Below are positions 11,636 through 22,250 of a stretch of 64,000 nt of DNA, one piece after another. Origin of the DNA: Morella rubra (taxonomy: Eukaryota; Streptophyta; Magnoliopsida; Fagales; Myricaceae); NCBI GenBank assembly GCA_003952965.2, contig CM025856.1, positions 16,504,816 to 16,568,815 of the forward strand, given 5' to 3'. The notes under the pieces are model-generated. The model was not told where the DNA came from. It did not search any database and was given only the letters and a program-made list of their open reading frames with translations. Position numbers and translations under genes: made by a program. Positions within the stretch are counted from its first letter, which is position 1, and each line of letters starts with the position of its first letter.

Positions 11636-12531
11636 CCAACTAAAACCTCATCCACTCACACTTATATAGATTATCGTTTATGATCTTGGGGCACAACGAA
11701 AAAAGTATCGTTGCATCCTTTTGTGGCTTGAATCTATGTCAATCTTGACTACCAAAATCCTTGTGGACTAAGAACCCTAAGCAATCGATCCCTAATATGC
11801 ACTAAAATCAACTTCAATTTGCAGTTTTGAATGTGCTTAGAAAAATTCGATTAGACGATATATATAGAAGTTTCATTACCTTAATTTTTCTACTTTTTAA
11901 AAATTTCATAAGATGCAAGACCACGACTAATGTGGCATCTAGTATCAACATCTTTCTCGCTTTCAAGAGATACTTTATCTTAGTCAACTTCTAGTGTAAT
12001 GGAACTGTCATGATATACAATAGTGACATCTAGTGTATAAATAAAACCTCTCAACAGAGTGGCTTGTTTCTCTGTATTTGTCATGATAAAAATCCAAGTC
12101 TACAGTAAAAAAATCTTATAGATCACTCTAAATTAGTCTTGCTAATGAGAAGAAAATAAGAAAAAGCGAACACGTCAAGCCCAAACCTTCTAGGGTTCTG
12201 GAAAAAATGATAAGAAATTAGTCTACAGGAATTAATGATACCTAATCACCTACTGGGTGTGAATCAAGTTGTCTCATTGAGTCAGCAGCAATCGGTTGAG
12301 AAGTAAAAGCAAGAGGAGAAGTTAGGTTTTTCGCAAAGTACAGGCTCTAAATTAAATGGTTTCTAAGTCCTGTTAGATATGGAGGATAACATAAACACAC
12401 TAGTGAAAGTGTAATGAGTCCTTAGTGATCTTGTTCACGCATGTTGAGTCACATTGTGGCGACCAGCTTCTATTGCAAGTACTTCACACACTCTCTGCCA
12501 TTAGATGCACTTTTAAACCCCCATTCTATTC

Positions 12532-12534
<3 letters not shown>
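11632..12534. other. Gene-free stretch
   Basis: AT-rich DNA with stop codons in all frames. I recognise no gene or element. Confidence 0.4.

Positions 12535-12585
<51 letters not shown>
12535..12585. repeat. (TA)n microsatellite
   Basis: An uninterrupted TA dinucleotide repeat of about 25 units. The open frame that crosses it is an artefact of the repeat. Confidence 0.97.
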
Positions 12586-12587
<2 letters not shown>

Positions 12588-12723
12588 TCTTCCCTCCCAT
12601 TTGAAGCCATGATTGTGGAATACAAACATCCATATTCACATGTCTAATGACAAAGTTCTTGGTATTTTTCTTCTCTGTTAGTGGGTTCAGGCATTTTTTC
12701 TCCAACTAGAGCCATCCTCACCT

Positions 12724-13420
12724 TTGAACGAGTTGTTCACAAGCCCAAATTTGGCAATGATGCAGGCCATGGGGTTCGTGCCGAGTATGGTGGTAAAATT
12801 CTATGAGGTTGTGGTGGAGAAGGTGGCTCTGGCTATGGTGTTGTCGGGGAACATGGTGTTGTTGGCTACGATAGTCGCGGTGGAGTCGGCTATGGAGCTG
12901 CAAGTGGACATGGTGGAGGCGGAGCTAGTTATGATTCTAGAGGAGGTGGATACGATAGTTGCAGTGGTGATGGAGGTGGGGCTGGATGCAGAGCTAGTGG
13001 TGAAAAAAAAAAGCAGGATATTGTGGTGGGGACAAAGGAGGAGGAGGCGGCATTGTTCGATGTGGCGTAGGAGGAGAGCATGTGCTAGTTATGGAGTTGA
13101 TGATGGAGGAGGTCATGGGGGTGGTTATGTTGCTGGTGGAGAACATGGTGTTGACTATGAAGGAGGAGGTAGTGGTAGGAATGGCAGTGGCAGCACAGGA
13201 GCAATAAGTTATGGTGCTAGTGGAGCACACAGAATGGGATATGGAAGTGGTGAAAGAGCATGTGAAAGGTTACAGTGGTGGGAGCAGTAATGGTGGTGGG
13301 GGTAGGGTGGCTCTGGTGCCGGTGGTGGCAGTGGCTATGAGGTTGTAGGTGAACACAGGGGAGTATATAGAGGAGGTGGTGGGTATGGTGAAGGTGGTGA
13401 AAAAGGTGGCTATTGTCCTG
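12724..13420 (+). pseudogene. Glycine-rich structural protein (GRP)-like relic, frameshifted
   Basis: The plus strand is made of GGTGG(A/T)-type codons. In one frame, 12800-13010 reads GEGGSGYGVVGEHGVVGYDS, then RGGVGYGAASGHGGGGASYD. In another frame, 13080-13260 reads SYGVDDGGGHGGGYVAGGEH followed by GSGSTGAISYGASGAH. A third piece (YRGGGGYGEGGEKGGY) lies at about 13360-13415. The Gly-Tyr-Gly-Glu-His-Gly periodicity is like that of plant cell-wall GRPs. The best frame changes at least twice, and I see no signal peptide. The longest open frame (12724-13290) is out of the glycine frame in its first half. I take it as a decayed GRP gene or GRP-derived repeat; low-complexity DNA without a protein history is the alternative. 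Confidence 0.5.
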
Positions 13421-14055
13421 GAAAATACACCTACATTATCAACATTGCTTTGAAAGAAATCTTCGTCGACGTCACTCCGATCTATGGTATTCAACAATAT
13501 GGTTTAAGAAGTATTATAATATATATGTGCCTGGTGGTTGCTTCTGATCAAAGTTACAACTCATAAGTAATATATATGCAATCTTGCTTCTATTTACATT
13601 TCAATCCAGTTTATGCAAATTAAATAATGAAAACATCTAACATAATCCTCGTCCTTGATGGACCTTGAATGGCACTATTCAGTATAGTTATTACGTGTAT
13701 GAAAGCACAAGATAATGCAATAACTAAGGAAGGCCAGATCATGTCATGTCTTACTTAAATCAAACGTAAAACAATATAGCTATTTTAAAAATATAGTGAA
13801 ACAATTAGTTCATTTCAAAGCTAAATGACCAAAAAGAAAGCGATTTACAGATTTGGTAATTAGAATAGCTTTACGTAATTGGAAATACTCTTGAAAGGAT
13901 TGTTACTGACAATACAACAAAAATAATGCACTGCATGACCTTACTCATGGCCTTAGAACACAAGCACAAGGAACTCAATCCAATACTTCATCCAGTTGAA
14001 AGTCGCCAGAGAGAAGAGTTAGATCTGAATATGTAATACTTTTTTTTTGTTTTTT
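13421..14055. other. Gene-free stretch
   Basis: No gene or element recognised. It ends in a T-rich tract (14040-14056) that served as the target site of the adjoining Copia element. Confidence 0.4.
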
Positions 14056-14299
14056 TGTAAAGTTAAGAAAAGAAAGTATTAAAGTGTAGAAAAGATGAGG
14101 AAGAAGAGAGAGCTTGCTATGTATCAAATGAATTCAATGAGATAGATTAAAACTGACACATGTTATTGTTATATACAGAGTACAGAACCAAATATGTTAT
14201 ACAAAGAATACAACAAACTTTCTAACTAATTAACTAAGTTGACATTAGGAATGAGCTACACTGATGAGCTGGAATTGTTGATGATGAATCATCTCTACA
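14056..14299 (-). repeat. 3' LTR of the deleted Copia element (about 244 bp)
   Basis: Read on the minus strand it begins TGTAGAGATGATTCATCATC immediately after a polypurine tract (CTTGAGGGGGCG) and ends CTTAACTTTACA. It aligns along its length with 15582-15822, including the shared blocks GAGATAGATTAAAA and CAAGCTCTC. Confidence 0.85.
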
Positions 14300-14311
14300 C
14301 GCCCCCTCAAG
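14300..14311 (-). other. Polypurine tract of the deleted Copia element
   Basis: On the minus strand, CTTGAGGGGGCG directly precedes the TG of the 3' LTR, the position of the plus-strand primer in LTR retrotransposons. Confidence 0.7.
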
Positions 14312-15551
14312 ATGAAGTGTGTATGTTGAAAACACCCATCTTGGATAAGAGAAGATGAAACTGAGGAGCAAATAAGGCTTGGTAAATAAATCTGCCAATT
14401 GATTATAAGTTTATACAACCAAAGGCTTGAGAATTCCACCACTAAGTTGTTGCTGAACCACATGGCAATCAATGTTGATGGGCTTAGTTCTTTCTTTAAA
14501 AAGTGGATTATCAGCTATGTGCAAGGCAGCTTTGTTATCACAAAACAAGAGAGCAGGTTTAGCGTTTTAAGTACAGTAATTAACCAAACAAGTTCACAAT
14601 TAATGATAGTCATAGCCCAATATTCAGCTTTTGTTGAGGACCTGGAAACAGTGGACTGGTTCTTTTATTTCCAAGAGATCAAAGAATCACTAAGAAAAAT
14701 ACAATAACCCGTGACAGATCTTTGTGTATCAAGACAAATAGCCCAATTAGAGTCACAAAAAGCTTTGAGATGCAAAGTTGATGAAGAAGAGAAGAATGGG
14801 TCTTGTCCAAGTGTAGCCTTGAGATATTGAATGATCCTGTTTACAGCTTGAAGATGAGGCTATCATGGTTTGTCAAGAAATTGACTTAAATGTTGGACAT
14901 CAAACGAGATATCAAGTTTGGTGATTGTTAAATATAGCAATCGACTAACCAACCTCCTATAGATGCTAGAATTTGGAAGATCTCCCGAAGTAGAATCCAG
15001 CTTAAGATGTTGGTCAAGAGGAATGCTTAGACACATAGAACCAGCAAAGCCATTATAAGTTAAAATATCAAGTGTATACTTGCGCTGACACATAAATTTC
15101 TTGTTCAGACCAAAGAACTTCAAGCCCAAGCAAATATTTAGAAGACTTGATATCTTTGATTTTAAATTTGTCATGAAAAAGAGCTTTACTATCAACAATA
15201 GCTTGCATATTATTGCTGGCCACAAGAACATCATCAACATAGACCAACAAACCAGAAAAACATCATTATGTAATACACACTTATTGACATATAAATGACA
15301 CAAGCAGCCAAATCCTTTGATAATGAATTCAGGTGCCATGACAGCACCATATTGTTGCAACGAATCCAAGCATTATTCTGAGCACTGAAAGCCATAGTCA
15401 AAGACCGGCTCCATGTGGAGTAGTTTTGTCCAACAAGTAATTGCGAAACCAAAACAGTACCTGGATTATCACCATGATATACAAAGAAAGGATTTAAAGA
15501 ATCCTCAATAGCAATCGGATTGCTTTGAGTAACAGGTGTTTCATAAGACAT
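14303..15551 (-). pseudogene. Copia gag-RT-RNase H remnant joined by an internal deletion
   Basis: The start at 15551 opens a gag N-terminus (MSYETPVTQSNPIAIEDSLN, then NPGTVLVSQLL and YSTWSRSLTMAFSAQN). At about 15378 it runs straight into reverse transcriptase (DSLQQYGAVMAPEF) in a shifted frame, so several kb of gag, protease and integrase are gone. The RT part has the catalytic YVDD (MLVYVDDVLVASNN, at about 15220-15250) and the LGLEV and SIYRRLVSRLLYLTITKLDI blocks. RNase H follows with [32 protein letters not shown] and [14 protein letters not shown], and the last recognisable piece is QLADLFTKP at about 14385. Frameshifts and stops occur throughout. Confidence 0.85.
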
Positions 15552-15568
15552 TTGGAAGCAAGAAAATT

Positions 15569-15581
15569 TGCTCCGATACCT
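15569..15581 (-). other. Primer binding site of the deleted Copia element
   Basis: On the minus strand GGTATCGGAGCAA follows the LTR end. It differs by one base from the TGGTATCAGAGC consensus complementary to initiator Met tRNA. Confidence 0.7.
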
Positions 15582-15822
15582 TTTAAAGTTAAGAAAACAG
15601 AGTATGAAAGTGTAGAAAAGATGAGGATGGAGAGAGAGAGCTTGTTATGTATCGAATGAATTGAATGAGATAGATTAAAATTGTTACAGGCTAATGTTAT
15701 TATTCAAAGTACAGAACTGAATCTATCATACAACGAATATAACAAACTTTCTAACTAACTAAGTTGACACGAGGGATGAGCTGCATTGATGAGCTGGAAT
15801 TGCTGATGATGAATGATCTAGA
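15582..15822 (-). repeat. 5' LTR of the deleted Copia element (about 241 bp)
   Basis: It aligns with 14056-14299. The outer edge is at CTAGA/TTTTT (about 15822) and the inner edge at the primer binding site. The terminal TG...CA is degraded in this copy. Confidence 0.85.
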
Positions 15823-16841
15823 TTTTTTTTTTTTGGTTTATGATGATCATTAGATTAATTTAATATCTAGTTCAAATGCTTGAAATTAAAGTTAAGGAAT
15901 ACAAACTTCTTCTTAGATGAATTAGTTGGACTTAAACTTCTCACTAAAGCGAGACTCTTACAAAGTAGATATATATAAGATCAATTAAATGCAAAATATT
16001 GGTGTTTGACTATTTTATAAGGGTAAAATTGTAATTTTTAGGACCAAAAAATAAATGTTCATCCAAATTGATGGAAAATTTTAACAGAAAGTGCAAAGTG
16101 CCTGAAATCAATAATTGGTGGATACAATGTGACAAAAATAATAGGTCGGAATGCAAAGTGTCAAGACCCCCAAAGTTGGAAGGTACAAAATGTATTTAAC
16201 CCTTTTTTTAAGAAATCTTTCTTAATGATTTTTTTCTTTAAGAAAACGTCTATTTAAATTTCATATCTAACTATTCCAAATCGCGTTTCTTTTATTTCTT
16301 CGTATTCAAATGCAACCAAAACCTTCCAGTAGATCTCCAAAATGTTACAAAACCATCAAGGAGGGAAATGGAAGGATTTGTAAGTAACGAATATCTTTCA
16401 TGGGGGTTTGTGTACACGCGAAAGGCGAAAGGGAATATTTTCAAAAGGATATCATGGCAGCTTCATACTTAATTTCCGTTTGTTTTGTTGTAATATCATT
16501 ATATATTTATTTGAAAAATATTATAACTCAGTTGTTACATATGTTTATTTTTAATTCATTTAAAGTTAATGTTAAGAACCAACTTTACTAATCATGTGAG
16601 ATTACAAATGATGTATCAAATATTGAAAAATGTTTTTTACAAGAAACATGTTTTGAGGTAACAACCAAACATTAAAATCTAAATTACTTTACTCAAACAA
16701 AATTCCCTTAAAATTACTTTACATTATAAATAACTTTACAACGAAACAGGTGAAACAAAATTCACCTAAAACTACTTTATATTATAATGAACTTCACAAT
16801 GAAACAAACATAGCGTTAGTTCTACGGTGAGGATATTGATC
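15823..16841. other. Gene-free stretch
   Basis: AT-rich sequence with no gene pattern. It ends with the 5' copy of the TGATC target duplication (16837-16841) of the next element. Confidence 0.4.
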
Positions 16842-19800
16842 TGTCACGCCCCGAACGCTAGCTCAGCGAGGCTAATGACAGCCGCGAGCATTCCCAACAA
16901 GGAACACTCCAGCGTACTTACTAATTTTTTTTTTTTATTACTGCTTTATATCGCTAGCGATTAACGTGCATACAAACATTAGAACCTATTTCTAACATTT
17001 GCATCTCGATCAACAACTTTGAGTAATTACAACACAGTCTCAAAATATCGGTTTAAAAACCTTAAACTTTACTAGGCCGAATAACCCATGACCACCACAC
17101 AACGGAGGCTCATGTCGGCTCTTCAAAAATTATATCTAATCCTTTAATGAAACAACAAAAAGGGAAGAACAAAAAGGGAAGAGGACATCCTCGTCGGTCC
17201 CTCTTCTAGGTTTCCCCACCTGAAATGTTGTCTGGAATGGTACAATTTAAAACTGTGAGTCGAAAGACTCAGTAAGGGTTGATAGGCAATAAATAATGCA
17301 TGTCTTGCAAAATCATGAATGTATATTGATGCTTGCATATGCATGAGACGATGTACTTGATCTTGAAAAAAAACATTTCTTGCTTGAAAATATTTCTTTC
17401 TTGAAAACCTTTCTTTCTTGATTTGGCTACTTATCACGCTCCATTTACCCCTGAAGTCAGGGTTGTGCGTTCCTTTCGGAACTATTCCCTTTTTCCCTTG
17501 GGAACACATCATTTGGTTGAGCTAGCCCTTGTTGTGGCCCCAGGCCTGATGGCTAGACTCAACCCTTGGAGGTTCACACCTTCTTGCAAGCATCCTTCGG
17601 TGTGATTGCACATACCTCGGGACCTACCCATCCTTCTCTCATTCGTCCTTCGGAGTGGGTGCCCCTTAGGAATCATCCATCCTTCTCGCATTCGTCCTTC
17701 GGAGTGGATGTCCTATCTTATTGGTACGGTACCGACCATCTTATTTAGCCCTTTAACTTGACTTGTGATAACATACTTGTCATTTTTCATTTGCACAAAG
17801 AAACTTATGCAAATGCTCATGTCATGTCATGCTTGATAATGCCATGCTTGATAATGAGAAATCATAATACTCCTCATGCTTTCATTTGCACAAAAATTTC
17901 TTTTTCATTCAAGAAAATCATGCAAATGCTCGTGTCATGCCATGCTTGATATGCTTATTCATAAATACTTTTCATGCTGTGTATCATTCCAGTTTTCGGA
18001 AAAACGTAAGTTTCTACTTACAAATTCCACTTACCTCCGTCCACTTGAGCGAATGGCAGCACCTTGCCTACAATTGATTCATACTAAAGTTATTCATAGG
18101 CTTACTAAATGTATAGAGTAGTCGCTCAAATATTCACAACTCATCATACAAAATCACCACCCATATTGTTTGACTTATCAATGGTGACCCTATAATACAA
18201 ATGTTCTTCTAAGGATGCCGAAGCCATAAGAATTGGATTCTAAACTGATCCTTACACAAATTTTCATAACATATCAAAATTCTAAGAAATTTGAAGCTCA
18301 TTTGCTACTCAAAACCTTCACCCGAAAATACAAGCTGCTGAGGACGTCCAAGCGGGCAGCCCCGACGTCTCCAACTTAAAAATTCATAACTTCAAAATCA
18401 TGGCTCCAAATTACATGAAATTTATTCTGAAAGATTCAGCTCTCATAGGTCAAGATTGGGGGTAAAATTCACAACAGCAGGATTTACTATACATTTTCAC
18501 AAACACTTCTTATCAGGCGAAAATCCTACAACAACGCTGTCGCTGATTCCAGCTCGGCCCTCCATTTTCAAAATACTACAACTCATTCATTTTACCTCTA
18601 AATCACACGAAATTTATCTTAAAATGTTCCTCTTCCTTAAACTTAAAATTCAAGACCAACCTTGTAAAATTTGGACTTAAAATGATCCCTCAAAAGGTAT
18701 CCAAAATGAGCTAACATTCCGGACATACAAGGCTGCTGGCAGCTTGACGTCCGGGCCTTGAACAACGCATATCTCACTCGATAGTTATCGGAATCATCCA
18801 AGGTATGGCTTAAAATCTTCCTATTTCCTAGGCCTACGATCTAGGATCCTCTTAAGATCAAGGGATAAGCACAAGTGCATCAGAACACACTCCAAATTCG
18901 AGCCTTGAAAGCTGCAGAGATTAAATTTCAGCAACAACAATGATCTTCTCAACCTTCCAAACCTCCAACAACCAAAACCCTAATCTCTTCATGTCACAAC
19001 CAACATCCAAGGCTAATTTAACATTCCATAACAGCAACCATTCTCTCACATTCTTCCCACTTTTACAACTCCAATTCAAAGTTTACAACAAAAATCATGA
19101 TTCCATCTTCATCAAGCTAAAACTATTGCATTTACCCATATCTTTTGGGCTTTATATCAAACACCTAGGGTGCATTATTGATCCTCTTGCATATTTTTTT
19201 CAGATCTGAACATATATCTAACACTTAGGGCTTGGTGGTTCTCAACAAGACTAACATGCATAAACCTAATACATCAAACCAATAAATTCGGCCATACATG
19301 CTCAAAATAGATTTCAATCCTCTCTTAGGCCTTTTATCAAACACTTAGAGCACATAAACGATTTCTCTTGAACCCTCATTTCAGATCTAGCCATATTTCC
19401 CCATGTTTTCATGTAAGATCTATACTACCCTTAAATACTTGCAAGATCTACACTAAACACCCATGAACACAAGGAGAAAACAACCTAGACAACTACCATC
19501 AAAACAACAACCAACCATCAAAAGAAAACAAGAAGAAAATGGGAGAGATGGGGTAGTGTTTTTCGGCCAGCAGAAAGGGCCGGATTTACCTTTGTTTTTC
19601 TCCTCTTTCTCCTTCTTCTTCTTCCTCTCCTTTTCTTCTTCTTCTCTTCTTCTTCTTCTTCTTCTTCTTCTTCTCTTCTTCTTCTTCTTCCTTCTCCTTT
19701 CTTCTTCTCGGTTGGGTGTCTTAGGGCAAGTGAAAGGTGCGGTTTTTAGGGCAAGGGGAAATGAAAAATGCGGCAAGAGAGGGGGGAAAGGGTGTTAGGC

Positions 19801-20295
19801 GTGAATTGCTTTGGGGGGGAAAAGACAAGGCTGCCCCCCCCTTTTTTCCCCTCCTTCACGTGATTTCCCTCCTCTTTCACTTTTTTTTTTTTATTTCCTT
19901 TTATTTCCAGCTACCATATAAATTTCCCCAATCATGCCTTCCCATTTTAAACCCTAAGTCTCACACATTTTCAAGGTTAAAGCCCTAATTAAATTCTTTT
20001 AAAGCCCTAATTAAATTCTTCCAAATATTGTAACTTAGGGACATATTCCATTAATTAAAATAATTAGCCTAATTAATCTCAATTACTCAAACTTTAACAA
20101 TTGCAAATAATATAACATTTAAATCCTAGCTTAAAACTCATAAAAACGCTAGGGGAAAATTCCACCTAGACATAACTTTAGATTAATCTCCCCATACATG
20201 CCTCTCTCGAAAATTAGAGTAATAATAATTAGAGCAATACAAACTTAGGGAGTCATAATTCTTGAAAATGATAGAAATAAGGTTGGGGTCTCACA
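16842..20295. mobile_element. Solo LTR, about 3.45 kb, with perfect 5 bp target duplication
   Basis: The segment begins TGTCACGCCCCGAACGC and ends TTGGGGTCTCACA, i.e. TG...CA with imperfect inverted ends. It is flanked on both sides by TGATC (16837-16841 and 20296-20300). No gag or pol frame, primer binding site or second LTR is visible inside, so this is best read as a solo LTR left by recombination between the two LTRs of a large element, probably Ty3/Gypsy (inference). The interior holds short tandem duplications: a 55 bp unit around 17631-17715 and a CATTTGCACAAA...GCAAATGCTC block at about 17785-17945. It also holds a CTT microsatellite. The last 150 bp match 1-151. A non-autonomous LARD-type element is the alternative, but no terminal direct repeats are seen. 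Confidence 0.88.
19611..19690. repeat. (CTT)n-rich microsatellite inside the solo LTR
   Basis: A pyrimidine tract dominated by CTT/TTC units. It generates Ser/Leu/Phe-rich and Arg/Lys/Glu-rich false reading frames on the two strands. Confidence 0.9.
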
Positions 20296-20300
20296 TGATC

Positions 20301-21555
20301 TCACAAGAGGATGTCCGAATATTTATGGATGATGAAAGTTAAAATTGAAACCTGAACTGACCATATTGTCTAGTTATTGACATACTTGTACCCATTGTTA
20401 AGTTGTATCTATTTGAACACGTGTTGATCTTTTATCTTATGAATAGGGATAAATCAAAACACACCTCTCAATTCCTAAGAGAAACATGTTCATGATGGAA
20501 GCATCAAATTGCAGAGGAAGGGTGCTCACTATTCTCGTGTGATCACTTTCCACTACCATCATCAATAACCAATAGGTCCAACTTTATCCTATGACAAAAG
20601 CAACCATTTCAAATTAATCATTGAAACTCAAATGCACTCCCGAAAGCAAAAAACCAGTGGAAAAGGATGAGCAAAACTAGTTCCCAATTGATTTGCGCAC
20701 CTACCAACTCGTCCAACATAGTTGGCACTTGACTACACCTCATCATTGCTCATCTCAGCAAACGATTACCTCAGGCCTTTCTACAAGCTTCTGGAATGCA
20801 TTCGGTTACTGTATTGCACTTTTCTTAGCAGGATTTAATATTTGATTCTCCCAATACATGTACATCGGGAATACACAAAGTTTGTTAGAACAATTTGTTA
20901 ACCCATGGTTACATGATAACCTCATTTTATTTTATTTTTTTATGATAACGAATTATTTGTTATATTCTCAAGAGAATCTATACCCCTAAAGTTTGTTTTA
21001 TGGAAATATTCTCTATCATTTTCAATCTTGATAAATTATGCTTAATCATGTTATTAGATGTGGGTACCGGAATGACTATTTCGGTTCCAATTTCAGTACT
21101 CAACAGAATCAACAAATGTGTATCAGAATGAAACTAGAATTTCTAGAATCAGAATCCGGAAATTTCAGTTTAATAAATGTGTCTTTTTGCCCTCGTTTTG
21201 GGCCTCAATTTTTGAATTTTTTTTTTCCTATTATTCATTATTTATTAATAACAGATAAAATGTAAAATAAAGATTTATCCAAATCTAGATTCTAAAATAA
21301 ACATTCATCCAAAATAAAATTACAATGTTATTTGAAAAATAAAAGTATTTCTCCATCATGCATGATCCATGGCATGCCTTAACTCCAAGCTTCAACCACA
21401 TATGACATGTTTAGCGTATCATCAAGTTCTCCATCTCTACAAAAGACAAAAAATAAAAAAAAATTATGAGAGAAATACTAAGGCAACCAAATCATCCATT
21501 AAATATTTATTCCACCCAAAATTTATGGCTTAAAAAGTGTACCTATAACTAGTTT
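20301..21555. other. Gene-free stretch
   Basis: No gene recognised. The sequence is unremarkable and AT-rich up to the hAT transposase relic. Confidence 0.4.
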
Positions 21556-22250
21556 GCAACTCAAGGGATGATCTCCACCATTCTCTTCGACATCATCTTC
21601 CTCAAGTATAGGTTTAACATACAACCAATTATGTGTACATATGAGGCCCTCACATGGGACAAGGCGTGAAAGAAGAACAAAAATGATCTAACACTCGACC
21701 TCTAGTGCTAAAAGCGGACTTAGATGGTACAGTGGTGAATGAGATAGCCAACACATCCTTCGAAATACAAAAAAGAATCTAAAACTTTTGATAATTCACC
21801 TTCCACCACAATAAAATATCAAAACTCAACACTTTGGGTTCCATATCTTCAATCAAGTTTCTCTCTACCTGTGCCTTACTATCTAGCAAGTTCTATTGTT
21901 GTCGATAAGTAAGAAGACCTTCCCATAGTTCTTACTCATTATCCATGTCATCCACACCTGCAGAGCTCTGTCTTCCACTACCTTGCGATGCTTGGGTTAT
22001 GTCACATCCACTATAGCCCCCAAATAATTTTTCTAGAGTATCCCGCACTATGGTTGTGAAATCTATACCCCTCACCTTCCCAAAGTTTTTCATAAATCAA
22101 TACTCCAAAGTGATGAGTTAAAAGCAAGGATCCAATACTGAAGCTACAAATAAAAGTCTATTCACCTTCCTCATATCCCTCCAATACTTATCATACTTGC
22201 TTTTCAGCTTCAAAACACCCGAGTCATTCCTTGTTCCTCTCCCTAGGGTT
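21555..22250 (-). pseudogene. hAT transposase C-terminal relic
   Basis: On the minus strand the order is YDKYWRDMRKVNRLLFVASV then LDPCF (about 22130-22235), WFMKNFGKVRGIDFTTIVRD, and LEKLFGGYSG (about 22020). Next comes a linker with DSKAQVERNLIEDMEPKVLS, then FDILLWWKVNYQKF, KDVLAISFTTVPSKSAFSTR and GRVLDHF (about 21690-21830). These are the DUF4413-like RNase H-fold end and the C-terminal dimerisation domain of Ac/RICESLEEPER-type hAT transposases. The signature S-AFST-GR-LD is clear. The N-terminal BED zinc finger and most of the catalytic domain are missing, and several stops interrupt the frame (for example F*ILFCISKD). It is an old 5'-truncated fragment of an element distinct from the one at 23988-26853. 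Confidence 0.85.

Larger units (their letters stand above)
14056..15822 (-). mobile_element. Internally deleted Copia element with both LTRs
   Basis: The order on the minus strand is 5' LTR (15582-15822), primer binding site, gag start, internal deletion, RT, RNase H, polypurine tract and 3' LTR (14056-14299). The element is only about 1.77 kb long because most of gag and all of protease and integrase are missing. Both outer edges lie in T runs, so a TTTTT target duplication is possible but not informative. The LTRs differ by many substitutions and small indels, so the insertion is not recent. Confidence 0.88.

Noticed and set aside
12441-12647. Frame with an Ile-Tyr repeat
   Set aside because: It is a translation of the TA microsatellite.
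19453-19988. Long Arg/Lys/Glu-rich and Leu/Phe-rich frames
   Set aside because: They are produced by the CTT/TTC microsatellite inside the solo LTR.
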